DNA from: CAZAPG01 sp964486935
GTDB taxonomy: Bacteria > Chloroflexota > Anaerolineae > 4572-78 > J111
DNA: 64,000 nucleotides
NCBI GenBank assembly: GCA_964486935.1
Contig: CAZAPG010000002.1
Coordinates: 248,001-312,000 of the forward strand
Direction of reading: 5' to 3'
The notes beneath the pieces are model-generated. The model had not been told where the DNA came from, did no database searches, and saw only the letters and a program-made list of their open reading frames with translations. This document shows positions 40,569 to 49,686 of this stretch, piece by piece. The position numbers were made by a program, and so were the translations under genes. Position 1 is the first letter of the stretch; each line of letters opens with the position of its first letter.

Positions 40569-42728
40569 GTGGCTCAACAATTTGGCGTCTATGGCCCGGC
40601 CCATCCTTGGCTGGGCGAACTTGGCTACCGGCTGTCGCTGCCGCTGGTGCGGGCGATGGCTACAGCTCGCCATCTCTACGCCGCCAATAGCCCCCTTGCC
40701 CGCGAGCGCCGCGAGTCGATGCGGCATAAGCTGGCCCGCGGTGAGCCGGTTTACCTGCTGGGCCTGGGGCCGGGCGGGCACAACGCCGGCGCGGCGCTGG
40801 TAGAAGTGACCCGCGCCGGCGGCATCCGGCTGCTGCGCAACAACGAAGAGGAGCGTTTCACCGGCATCAAACATTATGCCGACTATCCCGCCCTGAGCGT
40901 TGACGAGCTGCGCTGCCAGCTTGACGCGCTGGGCCTCTCGCCGGCCGACATTCACGCCGGCCTGGCCGGTTGGGATTACGTGGCCCTCGTCGCCAACAGT
41001 GTCCGCCTGCTGGCCGAGGAGCTGCCCGGCTCGCTGTACCTGGCCAAACCCCAGCCCCGCGAAACTTTTCTGACCGATTACCGCGTGATTTTTGAGGCGT
41101 TCAGCGCCCCGCGTCGATTGGGGCAACAGTTGGGGCTGGGCCGGGCGCTGCCCCTCATCAACCTGCGCCATCACGATAACCACGCCTGCTTTGCCTGGGC
41201 GGTTTCTCCCTTTGCCCGCAGCGACACGCCGGTGATGGTCGCCATTGTTGATGGCAGCGGCGACGACGGCGCTATCTCGCTCTATTTGGCCCGGGCCGGG
41301 CGGCTGAGGTTAGTCTACAACAACCGCAGCATGTTCGACTCGCTGGGCACGTTATATACCATGCTCAGCGCCACCCAGGGCGGCTGGACGCCCCTTAGCA
41401 GCGAAGGGCGCTACATGGGCGCTTCGGCCTGGGGCGATGGCAGCCGCCTGACCAACCCCTACTACCGGCCTCTGCGCCAGTTGCTCTACTTTGACCCAAA
41501 CGGGCAAATTTTTCTCAATCGCGCCCTGGCCAACTGGCATCGCGGCGGCTACGCCAAACCCTACACCCCCGCGCTGACCCAAATTCTTGGCCCGCCCATT
41601 TTGCCCGCCCAGATGTGGAACCCGGACCGGCTGCTCAAACTGGATGACGCCCGCCATCTGACCCCCGCCACCCGCGAGCGGCTGGACAAGGCCGCCGCCG
41701 TCCAACTGCTGCTTGAAGATGCGCTCTTTCACCTCATCGACCATTTTATCCGGGCGACCGGCAGCCATCAACTGGTCTTTGCCGGCGGCACGGCGCTCAA
41801 TTGCCTGGCCAATATGCGTCTGCTGGAGCAGTTTGACGAGTCCTACTACCGGCGCGCCCTCAACCGGCCGGCAACGCGACTGCACCTGTGGGCGCCGCCC
41901 GTTGCCGGCGATGCCGGCGCCCCGGCCGGGGCGGCCTTTCACTTTGCGCTGACCGCCGGGGCGCAGCCCGGCCCGCCGCTGGCGCACGCCTTTTACTGCG
42001 GCCGGCCGCCCACCCGCGCGGCAATTTTGGCGGCGCTGCACGCCGAGCCGGAGATTGCCTGCGAGCCGCTGGACGGCATCTCCGCGCCGGAGGTGGCCGA
42101 TTTGCTGGCCTGGCTCGTTGCCCAAAACGGCATCGTCGGCCTGTTTCAGGGCGTGGCCGAAACCGGGCCGCGCGCGCTGGGGCATCGCTCAATTCTGGCC
42201 AACCCCTGCCGCGCCGACACGCTGCGCCACCTGAATGAGCGGGTCAAATTCAGAGAGCCGTTTCGCCCGCTGGCCCCCATGCTAACCCTTCAGGCCGCCC
42301 ACCGCTGGTTTGAGCTATCGCCCGGCGCGGCCCCGGCTGATTACAACGCCTACAATTACATGGCGCTGACCGCCCGCGCCAAACCCCAGGCGCGCCGGGT
42401 CATCCCGGCTGTTATCCACAAAGATGGCACGGGCCGGCTGCAAATTGTTCGCCCGGAAATTGACCCGTTTAGCCACGCCTATCTCAAGGCTTTGGGCCGG
42501 CGGATTGGGGTTGAGGTGTCGGTCAATACCTCGCTGAATGTGGGCGGTCCCATTGCGCAGACTCCGGCGCAAGCGCTGGTCGCCCTGAAGCGGGCCAGGG
42601 CGCTAACCGGCCTATTGCTGATTGCCGACACCGGCGAATCCTTTTTGGCCTGGCACAACAGTTGCCAGTCGCCCAAAGATGGCGGGCGGCAGTTGCGGCA
42701 GTGGCTGTCGGCCTGGCGCAGCGGTTGA
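40569..42728 (+). CDS. NodU/CmcH-family carbamoyltransferase
   Basis: A 719-residue O-carbamoyltransferase. The metal-binding histidines lie in LRHHDNHACFAW (His201, His202, Asp203, His205), followed by VDGSGDDGAISLY. The C-terminal domain has GVAETGPRALGHRSILA and VNTSLNVGGPI. It transfers a carbamoyl group from carbamoyl phosphate via carbamoyl-AMP to a hydroxyl of a sugar or secondary metabolite. GTG at 40569 is the start, with AAAGGA upstream. The neighbours suggest that the acceptor is a glycoside or glycolipid. Confidence 0.88.
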   Translation: MAQQFGVYGPAHPWLGELGYRLSLPLVRAMATARHLYAANSPLARERRESMRHKLARGEPVYLLGLGPGGHNAGAALVEVTRAGGIRLLRNNEEERFTGIKHYADYPALSVDELRCQLDALGLSPADIHAGLAGWDYVALVANSVRLLAEELPGSLYLAKPQPRETFLTDYRVIFEAFSAPRRLGQQLGLGRALPLINLRHHDNHACFAWAVSPFARSDTPVMVAIVDGSGDDGAISLYLARAGRLRLVYNNRSMFDSLGTLYTMLSATQGGWTPLSSEGRYMGASAWGDGSRLTNPYYRPLRQLLYFDPNGQIFLNRALANWHRGGYAKPYTPALTQILGPPILPAQMWNPDRLLKLDDARHLTPATRERLDKAAAVQLLLEDALFHLIDHFIRATGSHQLVFAGGTALNCLANMRLLEQFDESYYRRALNRPATRLHLWAPPVAGDAGAPAGAAFHFALTAGAQPGPPLAHAFYCGRPPTRAAILAALHAEPEIACEPLDGISAPEVADLLAWLVAQNGIVGLFQGVAETGPRALGHRSILANPCRADTLRHLNERVKFREPFRPLAPMLTLQAAHRWFELSPGAAPADYNAYNYMALTARAKPQARRVIPAVIHKDGTGRLQIVRPEIDPFSHAYLKALGRRIGVEVSVNTSLNVGGPIAQTPAQALVALKRARALTGLLLIADTGESFLAWHNSCQSPKDGGRQLRQWLSAWRSG

Positions 42729-42812
42729 CAAGCTGTGGACTCGGTGTTAAATTGGGGGCTGTAAGCAATCCCCTTATCTTTGCGCTAAAATTTCATTTTG
42801 GGAGAGTCAACC

Positions 42813-43265
42813 GTGCCGCTGGACAAAAGCTACATTGGCAAGCCGTTTGCCCCCTTCACCTTTGAGGTAGACAAAAGTAAAATCCGGGAGTTGGCCCAGG
42901 CTCTGGGCGATGACAACCCGATTTATGACGATGACGAGGCGGCCAGAGCCGCCGGACTGCCCGGCATTGTGGCTCCGCCGACGTTTGCCACGCTGTTCAA
43001 AATGTGGGGCGAGGGCGGCAGTTCGCCCCACATCAAGACCATCGGCGGGGATGCGCTCAGGCTGCTGCACGGCGAGGAGGAGTTTGAGTACCACGGCCTC
43101 ATTCGGCCCGGCGATGTGATTACCGGCCAGACGCAGGTGGTCAGCATTGAGGAAAAAAAGGGGCGCGGCAGCAATTTGGATATTGTGAAACTGCAAACCG
43201 ATTACCACAATCAACGCGGCGAGCTGGTTGTGGTGGGACGCACCACGATTGTGTTGAGGAACTGA
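42813..43265 (+). CDS. MaoC-like dehydratase, N-terminal-type
   Basis: A 150-residue hot-dog protein of the MaoC_dehydrat_N type: YIGKPFAPFTFEVDKSKI, DDNPIYDD and RPGDVITGQTQV. It lacks the full D-x4-H hydratase motif and usually forms a heterodimer with a catalytic MaoC partner, which follows 2 bases downstream. Start GTG at 42813 with GGAG about 8 bases before. The pair should hydrate enoyl-CoA thioesters or dehydrate hydroxyacyl-CoA. Confidence 0.85.
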   Translation: MPLDKSYIGKPFAPFTFEVDKSKIRELAQALGDDNPIYDDDEAARAAGLPGIVAPPTFATLFKMWGEGGSSPHIKTIGGDALRLLHGEEEFEYHGLIRPGDVITGQTQVVSIEEKKGRGSNLDIVKLQTDYHNQRGELVVVGRTTIVLRN

Positions 43266-43267
43266 AA

Positions 43268-43693
43268 ATGACCGTTTATTTTGACGACCTGAAGGTCGGC
43301 GATGAAATTCCCGCGCTGACTACCGAACCGATTACCGAAACGCAGTTGGTGCGCTATGCCGGCGCATCGGGCGATTTTAACCCCATCCATACTGTGCATC
43401 ACGTGGCCGAACAGGCCGGGCTGGGCGGGGTGATTGCCCACGGGATGCTGGTGATGGGGCTGGTGGGTCGAGCCATTAGCGACTGGGTGGGGGTCGCCCC
43501 GCTGCGGCGGTTTGGAGTGCGCTTTGTGAGCGTAACCCGGCCCGGGCAAATTATTACCGTGACGGGCAAGGTTGTCGAAAAAGTGGAAGTGGACGGCGAG
43601 TTTTGGGCGCGCTGCGAGGTATCTGCCGCCGACCAGCACGGCGAGGAAAAAGTGCGGGGCAGCTTTGAGGTAGCCCTGCCCCGGCGGGGTTGA
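43268..43693 (+). CDS. MaoC-like (R)-hydratase catalytic subunit
   Basis: A 141-residue hot-dog hydratase with the catalytic SGDFNPIHT motif (Asp and His) and GVIAHGMLVMGL. With the preceding subunit it should form the heterodimeric (R)-specific enoyl-CoA hydratase known from actinobacterial and archaeal steroid or fatty-acid pathways. The next gene, an SDR reductase, would oxidise the (R)-3-hydroxyacyl-CoA. Confidence 0.88.
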   Translation: MTVYFDDLKVGDEIPALTTEPITETQLVRYAGASGDFNPIHTVHHVAEQAGLGGVIAHGMLVMGLVGRAISDWVGVAPLRRFGVRFVSVTRPGQIITVTGKVVEKVEVDGEFWARCEVSAADQHGEEKVRGSFEVALPRRG

Positions 43694-43731
43694 GAAAATT
43701 ACCAAAACTAATCCAACCAAGGAGAGTTGCA

Positions 43732-44553
43732 ATGGGTTTAATTGACGGCAAGGTGGCCATCATTACCGGCAGTGGCCGGGGGATTGGCTCGGCCACGGCC
43801 AAACTGCTGGCCGAGCACGGCGCAAAAATAGTTGTCAGCGACCTGGACGAGGGGCCGGCGCAGGAAACCGCTCAGGCCATTCGGGCTGCCGGCGGCGAAG
43901 CGGCTGTATTCACTGGCGATGTGACCGACCCCAAATTTTCCGAAGCCATTGTCCAAAAGGCGGTCGATGCTTTTGGCGGGCTGGACATTCTGATCAACGA
44001 TGCCGGCTTTACCTGGGATGGGATGATTCACAAAATGGATGACCGGCAGTGGGACGCCATTTTGCAGGTCCACTTGACGGCCCCGTTCCGAATGGTGCGG
44101 GCCGCCGCCGGCGTTATGCGTGAGCGGGCCAAAGCCGAAATTGAGCAGCGCGGGCAGGCCGAGGCGCGCAAAATTGTGAATGTCAGCTCAATTGCCGCTA
44201 CCTACGGCAACGTGGGCCAGGTGAATTACGCGGCGGGCAAGGCCGGCGTAATTGGTATGACGCGGGTGATTGCCAGAGAGTGGGGCCGCTTTAACATTTG
44301 CGCCAATGTGGTAGCCTTTGGCTGGATCGAAACCCGCCTGACGGCCGACAAAGCGCAGGGCGAGACCATTGAGGTAGCCGGCCAGAAAGTGGAATTGGGC
44401 ATTCCCCAAACCGGGCTGGAGGCTCGCAAGCAGGTGATTGCGCTGGGGCGGCCCGGCACGCCCGAAGAGGCCGCCGGCGCGATTCTTTTTTTGTGCTCGC
44501 CGCTGGCTAACTACGTTACCGGCCACGTGCTGGAAGTTAACGGCGGGCGGTAG
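43732..44553 (+). CDS. SDR-family 3-oxoacyl reductase / hydroxyacyl-CoA dehydrogenase
   Basis: A 273-residue short-chain dehydrogenase. TGSGRGIGSATA binds the nucleotide, NDAG is the second motif, and Ser-Tyr-Lys lie in NVSSIAATYG and NYAAGKAGVIG. It is FabG-like. The ATG at 43732 follows AAGGAGAG. It shares an operon with the two MaoC genes, so acyl-CoA beta-oxidation of (R)-hydroxy intermediates is likelier than fatty-acid synthesis. Confidence 0.87.
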   Translation: MGLIDGKVAIITGSGRGIGSATAKLLAEHGAKIVVSDLDEGPAQETAQAIRAAGGEAAVFTGDVTDPKFSEAIVQKAVDAFGGLDILINDAGFTWDGMIHKMDDRQWDAILQVHLTAPFRMVRAAAGVMRERAKAEIEQRGQAEARKIVNVSSIAATYGNVGQVNYAAGKAGVIGMTRVIAREWGRFNICANVVAFGWIETRLTADKAQGETIEVAGQKVELGIPQTGLEARKQVIALGRPGTPEEAAGAILFLCSPLANYVTGHVLEVNGGR

Positions 44554-44560
44554 GTGATAA

Positions 44561-44605
44561 CAATTGGCAATTGGTAATTGGCCGGCGGGTCAGTTGCCAA
44601 TTGCC
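44561..44605. repeat. AATTGG-type hairpin repeat between SDR and iclR
   Basis: CAATTGGCAATTGGTAATTG is followed by the inverted CCAATTGCC (44597-44605). It is another member of the AATTACCAATTAC word family, placed just before the iclR promoter, and might end transcription of the upstream operon. Confidence 0.6.
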
Positions 44606-44612
44606 CTTGCCC

Positions 44613-44641
44613 TTTACATCTTCTGCAAACTCCACTATAAT
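44613..44641 (+). promoter_or_regulatory. iclR promoter
   Basis: TTTACA at 44613-44618 and TATAAT at 44636-44641 with a 17-bp spacer. A second TATAAT lies at 44651-44656. The start codon is at 44695. Confidence 0.7.
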
Positions 44642-44664
44642 CCAATCGCCTATAATAAACGACA

Positions 44665-44683
44665 TTCTGTATAAAGTACAATG
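44665..44683. promoter_or_regulatory. Candidate IclR operator at its own promoter
   Basis: TTCTGTATAAAGTACAATG, just downstream of the predicted transcription start and 11 bases before the ATG. A copy differing at two positions occurs inverted at 50864-50882, upstream of hcrC. Its place after the -10 fits autorepression. Confidence 0.6.
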
Positions 44684-44694
44684 GGGGTGCGGCT

Positions 44695-45489
44695 ATGGTC
44701 TCACTGGTTCCTGCCATTGACCGGGCCATTCGGGTGCTTTATCTATTCAAAGATGGCAATCAACGAGAGTATGGCGTTTCGGAAATCAGCCGCCTGCTGG
44801 ACCTCAATAAAAGTACGGCTCACAATATTCTTAACACCCTGGTTCACCACAACTTTTTAATCCAGAATGAGTCCACCCGCCGTTACCGGCTAGGGCCGGC
44901 CCTGGCCGAGTTGGGGGGACTGGTTCGCAGCCAAATTGATATGCGGGCCGTGGCTCGTCCGTACCTGCGCCGGCTGATGGAACAGACCGGCGCTACTATT
45001 CTGCTGGGAACGTTCAATAATGCCACGATTACGATTATTGATAAAGATGAACCCCTGGCCGACGTGCGGGTAGCCGCCTCAATTGGGATGCAGCTCCCCT
45101 TTTGCGCCGGCTCATTTGGCAAAGCCTTTCTGGCCTTCATGCCCGATGAGATGGTCAATAAACTGTTGAAACAGCCGGGGCTGCACGCCTTTACCCCCGC
45201 CTCGATTACCAACCCCAATGAGTACCGCGCTGCCCTAAACCGGGTGCGGCAACAGGGCTACGCGGTGGATGATAACCAGGAATATTTGCTGGACGTTGGC
45301 GCTATCTCGGCCCCAATTTTTGGACCTGCGCCGGTTACGACCGCCGGTAGCAATCGGCACGGCCGGGAGGTAATGGCGGTAATAACGCTGGTTAACTTTA
45401 ACTCTCGATTGACCCCCGAAAAAATCGCCGAGTTCACTCCCTGGGTGGTTGAGGCCGGGCAGGAAATTTCTGAAAAGCTGGGCGCGTGA
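44695..45489 (+). CDS. IclR-family transcriptional regulator
   Basis: A 264-residue regulator. The N-terminal winged helix is clear (YGVSEISRLLDLNKSTAHNIL, about 26-46), and the C-terminal effector domain has the ATILLGTFNNA and LPFCAGSFGKAFLA blocks. IclR proteins commonly respond to aromatic acids and control their catabolic operons. GGGGG precedes the ATG. A shared motif upstream suggests that it controls itself and the hcr operon. Confidence 0.88.
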   Translation: MVSLVPAIDRAIRVLYLFKDGNQREYGVSEISRLLDLNKSTAHNILNTLVHHNFLIQNESTRRYRLGPALAELGGLVRSQIDMRAVARPYLRRLMEQTGATILLGTFNNATITIIDKDEPLADVRVAASIGMQLPFCAGSFGKAFLAFMPDEMVNKLLKQPGLHAFTPASITNPNEYRAALNRVRQQGYAVDDNQEYLLDVGAISAPIFGPAPVTTAGSNRHGREVMAVITLVNFNSRLTPEKIAEFTPWVVEAGQEISEKLGA

Positions 45490-45520
45490 CTTTGAGCCAC
45501 GGGCGCAAATGGAGGTGACA

Positions 45521-46102
45521 ATGATGGAATCGCCGGTAATGACAACCAAAACGGCTGAAGGAACGACAATAACAACCGCCGAGGAGTTATTGCGATTGCC
45601 TCGCGGCAAACATCGCTACGAATTGGTGAAAGGAGAATTGCGGGAAATGTGTCCAGCCAGTTCACGACATGGACGAGTTGCCAATCAGATTGCTTTTTTG
45701 TTGACCAATCATATTCGGCAGCACAAACTGGGCGCGGTTTACGCCGCCGAAACCGGCTTCAAACTCCGTGAAAACCCCGATACCGTCCGCGCCGCCGACG
45801 TCGCTTTTATCGCTCAGGAGCGCATTCCCGCCGAGGGTGAGCCGGAAGGTTTTTGGGCCATCGTCCCAGATTTGGTGGTGGAAGTTGTTTCTCCGGGTGA
45901 TACCGCCGTAGAGGTGCAGGATAAAGTAACCGACTGGCTGCAAGCCGGCTGCCGGCTGGTGTGGGTGGTTTATCCCAACACCCAAACCGTCACCGAGTAC
46001 CGCTCTCTGGCCGAGGCGCGGGTGCTCACCGCCGCCCAAAATCTGGAAGGCGGCCAGGTGACGCCCGGATTTAGCTGTCTGGTAAGCGAGCTATTTGAAT
46101 AA
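45521..46102 (+). CDS. Uma2-family putative endonuclease
   Basis: A 193-residue Uma2 (DUF820) protein of the PD-(D/E)xK fold: YELVKGELREM, DVAFIAQERI and DLVVEVVSPGDTAVEVQDK with the acidic and lysine residues of the nuclease core. The family is greatly expanded in cyanobacteria and Chloroflexota; its cellular role is unclear. ATG at 45521 follows GGAGGTGACA. It lies 31 bases after iclR but is probably an accessory insertion in that operon. Confidence 0.85.
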   Translation: MMESPVMTTKTAEGTTITTAEELLRLPRGKHRYELVKGELREMCPASSRHGRVANQIAFLLTNHIRQHKLGAVYAAETGFKLRENPDTVRAADVAFIAQERIPAEGEPEGFWAIVPDLVVEVVSPGDTAVEVQDKVTDWLQAGCRLVWVVYPNTQTVTEYRSLAEARVLTAAQNLEGGQVTPGFSCLVSELFE

Positions 46103-46126
46103 AAGCGGCGAGGCAACGCCTCTACC

Positions 46127-47143
46127 TTACCGAAATCCGGCAAGGGTAGCTCGCCAGCCTTCGTCGTTTTCGCCGGGCGCAAAGGGAAAGTAGTAGCTAA
46201 CCCGGTCGAGCAGGCCGCCGGCATACTTGGCCTTGATTTTGCCCGGCAGCTCGGCCCAGGTACCGCTCACCACAAACTCAGCCATCATTTCGTCGGTGAT
46301 AAGGTGGGGCATCTCGGCCCACTGGCCCCGGGCCGCCAGGTGGCTCAACTGCCCGGCAACGTCGCTCCAACCGTGAAGTTCCATGATTACCCGGTAAGAG
46401 GGGGTACTGGCATAAAATGAAATTTGCTGCCGCGCCCCGGCTTCATACGCTTTGGCTTTTTCGGCATCATCCGTTGGCACCACGAAGGCGGTGGTGGATA
46501 ATTCGATATCTGCCCGTTGCCGTCCACTTTTTTGCAGCCCTGTTTCAAGATGGGGCAGGGCATAATCCCTGATATAGCGGGCGGTGTGCAGTGGATGAAG
46601 ATGCACCCCCTGGCACAACTCCCCGGCCAGTTGCAGCATATTCTGGTTGATAGCCGAGATATAAATCGGGATGTCCGGCCAGTTGTGCGGGCCGGGGTTG
46701 AAAAACGGGGTCATCAGGGTCAGCTTGAAAAACTCGCCCCGAAAATTGAGCCTGGTGCCGTTTTGCCAGCAATCCCAAAAGGCCCGCATCGCTAAAATGA
46801 CCTCGCGCAGTTTGGCAACAGGTCGCTCCCATTGTACGCCCAATCTGCGTTCGTTATGCCCCTTCACCTGTGTCCCTAACCCGACCACCAGCCTGCCCCG
46901 CGAATATTTGGCCAAATCCCAGGCGATATGGGCCAGAATGGCCGGGCTGCGCGGAAAAGCCACGGCAATGCTGGTGCCCAGCGTGACCCGCTGGCTATGC
47001 TCGGCGACCAGCGCCAGCGGCAAAAAGGCATCGTGGGCCGTCTCCGAAACCCAAATTCCGTCGAAACCAAGGGCCTCGGCCTGGCGGGTCAACTGCGGAA
47101 TCTCGCTCAAATCGGCGGCCAGCAGGGTGGTATCAAATTTCAT
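46127..47143 (-). CDS. LLM-class (F420-type) flavin-dependent oxidoreductase
   Basis: A 338-residue luciferase-like barrel. ALGFDGIWVSETAHDAFLPL at the N-terminus, RVTLGTSIAVAFPRSP and RLVVGLGTQVKGHNE are standard. The sequence resembles the F420-dependent group rather than bacterial luciferase, which would mean the host makes F420; that is inference. The substrate is unknown. It is divergent from the tryptophanase gene. Confidence 0.85.
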   Translation of the reverse strand: MKFDTTLLAADLSEIPQLTRQAEALGFDGIWVSETAHDAFLPLALVAEHSQRVTLGTSIAVAFPRSPAILAHIAWDLAKYSRGRLVVGLGTQVKGHNERRLGVQWERPVAKLREVILAMRAFWDCWQNGTRLNFRGEFFKLTLMTPFFNPGPHNWPDIPIYISAINQNMLQLAGELCQGVHLHPLHTARYIRDYALPHLETGLQKSGRQRADIELSTTAFVVPTDDAEKAKAYEAGARQQISFYASTPSYRVIMELHGWSDVAGQLSHLAARGQWAEMPHLITDEMMAEFVVSGTWAELPGKIKAKYAGGLLDRVSYYFPFAPGENDEGWRATLAGFR

Positions 47144-47288
47144 CGGCAGTTATGCTCCGTTGGATAATGTTGAGCCGAGTCTACCACCATTCCCGGATTC
47201 AACCAAGAAATCGGGCTGGGGCAAGGAAATCAACCTGCACCAGACGGATGAGTGAATTGCCGATTTGGTGCGGCAGGTTTAAATATTG

Positions 47289-47324
47289 GTGACATTTATC
47301 CCCCACAAAAAGGATAAACGTCAC
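47289..47324. promoter_or_regulatory. Large inverted repeat upstream of tryptophanase
   Basis: GTGACATTTATCC and GGATAAACGTCAC form a 13-bp inverted repeat with one mismatch and a 10-base centre, about 95 bases before the start codon. A candidate -10 (TACAAT, 47357-47362) follows, so it could be an activator site. A second small hairpin, GGGGCC/GGCCCC, lies at about 47365-47379. Confidence 0.5.
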
Positions 47325-47417
47325 TTCCCCCCAGCAATTAATCCCCTTACAGTTAATACAATCGGGGCCGCCGGCCCCAACTACTCCCATTTCAAAAATC
47401 AATATAGAGAGGTAACA

Positions 47418-48809
47418 ATGGAGTTTCAGACCATTATCGAACCGTTTCGTATCAAGTCTGTCGAGCCAATCCGGCAGACAACCCGGGCCGAGCGCGAGGC
47501 TAAATTAAAAGAGGCCGGCTACAACCTGTTTCTGCTTCGGGCCGAGGATGTCTTGATTGACCTGCTGACCGACTCCGGCACCGGGGCCATGTCCTCGGCG
47601 CAGTGGGCCGGGATGATGCACGGCGATGAGTCCTACGCCGGGGCGCGCTCCTTCTACCATTTTGCCGCCTCGGTCTACACCATCACCGGGCTAAAGCACG
47701 TTATCCCCACCCACCAGGGCCGGGCCGCCGAGCGCATTTTGTTTGGCTCGACGCTCAAGCCGGGCGACATTGTGCCCAATAATACCCACTTTGATACCAC
47801 CCGCGCCAACACCGAGTACCGGGGCGCGACCGCCCTGGATATCCCCATTCCCGAAGCCAGACACCCGCAGCTGTACCATCCCTTCAAAGGGAATATTGAT
47901 CTGGAGGCGTTGGAAAAAGTGCTGACCGACAACCCCGGCAAGACGCCGCTGGTGATGATTACCGTCACCAACAACTCCGGCGGCGGCCAGCCGGTCAGCA
48001 TGGCCAATATCCGCGCCGCCCGCGAGATTTGCCACCGCCACGGCATCCCCCTCTTTTTGGATGCCTGCCGCTTTGCCGAGAATGCCTGGTTCATCAAAAT
48101 GCGCGAGGAGGGCTATGCCGACAAATCGCCCCTGGAAATTGCGCAAGAGATGTTCAGCTACGCGGATGGCTGCACCATGAGCGCCAAAAAAGATGGCCTG
48201 GCCAACATTGGCGGTTTTCTGGCATTAAATGATGACGCGCTGGCCCAAAAGTGCAAAAATATGCTCATTTTAACCGAGGGCTTTCCCACTTACGGCGGCC
48301 TGGCCGGTTACGATTTGGAGGCCATTGCGGTTGGGCTGCACGAAGTGTTGCGCGAGGATTACCTGCACTATCGCATTCGCTCGGTAGAATACCTGAGCGA
48401 AATTTTATGCCGCCAGGGGATTCCGCTGGTGCAGCCGCCGGGCGGCCACGCCATTTACATTGATGCCAGAGCCATGCTGCCCCACATTCCTCAATCGGAA
48501 TATCCGGCCTGGGCGCTATCGCTGGTGCTATATCTGGAAGGCGGCATTCGTTCGGTAGAGATTGGGTCGGTGATGTTTGGCCACCAGCCGGACGGCAGCG
48601 AAAAGCCCGCCGCCAACGAGCTAGTCCGGCTGGCCTTTCCCCGGCGGGTTTACACCCAGAGCCACATTGATTACGTAGCCGAGGTGCTAACTTACAGCTA
48701 CCAGTTACGCGAGCGCATTCGGGGAGTCCGCATTGTGGAGTCGCCGCCGGTGCTGCGCCACTTTTCCGCGCGGATGGAGCCGGCCCACGGCGCGCTCATT
48801 GTGGATTGA
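47418..48809 (+). CDS. tnaA: Tryptophanase (tryptophan indole-lyase)
   Basis: A 463-residue PLP beta-eliminating lyase of the tryptophanase/tyrosine phenol-lyase family. The start EPFRIKSVEPIRQTTRAERE, IPTHQGRAAE, DACRFAENAWFIK and the Schiff-base lysine in MSAKKDG (257/258) are clear. HFDTTR has Asp where tyrosine phenol-lyases have Thr, and RSVEIGS matches tryptophanases, so indole, pyruvate and ammonia are the expected products. Tyrosine phenol-lyase remains the alternative. ATG 47418 follows GAGAGG. No TnaC-like leader peptide with a key Trp was found. Confidence 0.85.
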   Translation: MEFQTIIEPFRIKSVEPIRQTTRAEREAKLKEAGYNLFLLRAEDVLIDLLTDSGTGAMSSAQWAGMMHGDESYAGARSFYHFAASVYTITGLKHVIPTHQGRAAERILFGSTLKPGDIVPNNTHFDTTRANTEYRGATALDIPIPEARHPQLYHPFKGNIDLEALEKVLTDNPGKTPLVMITVTNNSGGGQPVSMANIRAAREICHRHGIPLFLDACRFAENAWFIKMREEGYADKSPLEIAQEMFSYADGCTMSAKKDGLANIGGFLALNDDALAQKCKNMLILTEGFPTYGGLAGYDLEAIAVGLHEVLREDYLHYRIRSVEYLSEILCRQGIPLVQPPGGHAIYIDARAMLPHIPQSEYPAWALSLVLYLEGGIRSVEIGSVMFGHQPDGSEKPAANELVRLAFPRRVYTQSHIDYVAEVLTYSYQLRERIRGVRIVESPPVLRHFSARMEPAHGALIVD

Positions 48810-48816
48810 GCGGCGA

Positions 48817-49686
48817 CTAACCAATATCTACCACCATGCCGTCGCGGGCCATTAAAATTTGCAGTTGTGAACCGGCAGCGATTTCGGCAGCTTCACGCGC
48901 TTTGCGGTCCAAAGTCTGGTCGTCGTGGTCGGGGTTGTGGTGAAACAGGGCTACCATTTCTACCCCGGCTTGCCGGGCCAGCTCAACCGCCTCCAGGTGA
49001 CTGCTGTGGCCCCAGTTGTGATGATACCGGCGTTCCTGGGCGGTAAAGTGGGCGTCAAGAATCCACAAGTGCGCCCCACGGGCAAACTCTACCAGGCGAG
49101 AGTCGACTTCCGGGTCGCCTGCTTCGTGGTCGGTGGAGTAGACGACCACGCGCGGGCCGTACTGAATCCTGAAACTAAGCGCCCCGCCGGGATGACGGTT
49201 TTCTGCGGTCTGCACCAGAAAGCCGGCAATCTCCATTCCGGCAGGGTTCACCTGGCGATAATGCAGCGCGGCGGCTACATTTTGCACCCCCTCCAGCGGC
49301 GAGTAGACGGAGGTAAAGAGGCGCTCGATGCTTTCTTGCAGGTCCGACAGGGAGTCGCCGTAAAATGTAATCTGGTTGCCTTTGACAAACATCGGCGCAA
49401 AAAAGGGCAAGCCGATTAAATGGTCCCAGTGATAGTGACTGAGCAAAAACTGCAAGTCGCCCTGACCTTTGCCCCAGGCCCGGCCCATCAGAGTGTGTTG
49501 CAATGCGGCCAGGCCGGTGCCGCCATCCAGCAGCAGGTGGGGGTTGTTGGGTTGCAAGGCTGCCCCCGGGCGGCTGTTTTCAAAACCAATCAATTCTACG
49601 CAGGCGGTATCGCCGCCATAATAGCGCGTGGCGGGGCCGGGCGCGGCAATCGAGCCTCGCGTTCCCCAAAATCTAACCCGTATCAT
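48817..49686 (-). CDS. Metallo-beta-lactamase-fold hydrolase (first of pair)
   Basis: A 289-residue MBL-fold protein with the zinc motif SHYHWDH (His84, His86, Asp88, His89), LLLDGGTG and a later HSSHLEAVELA. It resembles the PhnP/RNase Z-like cyclic phosphodiesterase branch, but the substrate is unknown. It overlaps its paralogue upstream by 4 bases, so the two probably form one unit, convergent with tnaA. Confidence 0.82.
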   Translation of the reverse strand: MIRVRFWGTRGSIAAPGPATRYYGGDTACVELIGFENSRPGAALQPNNPHLLLDGGTGLAALQHTLMGRAWGKGQGDLQFLLSHYHWDHLIGLPFFAPMFVKGNQITFYGDSLSDLQESIERLFTSVYSPLEGVQNVAAALHYRQVNPAGMEIAGFLVQTAENRHPGGALSFRIQYGPRVVVYSTDHEAGDPEVDSRLVEFARGAHLWILDAHFTAQERRYHHNWGHSSHLEAVELARQAGVEMVALFHHNPDHDDQTLDRKAREAAEIAAGSQLQILMARDGMVVDIG

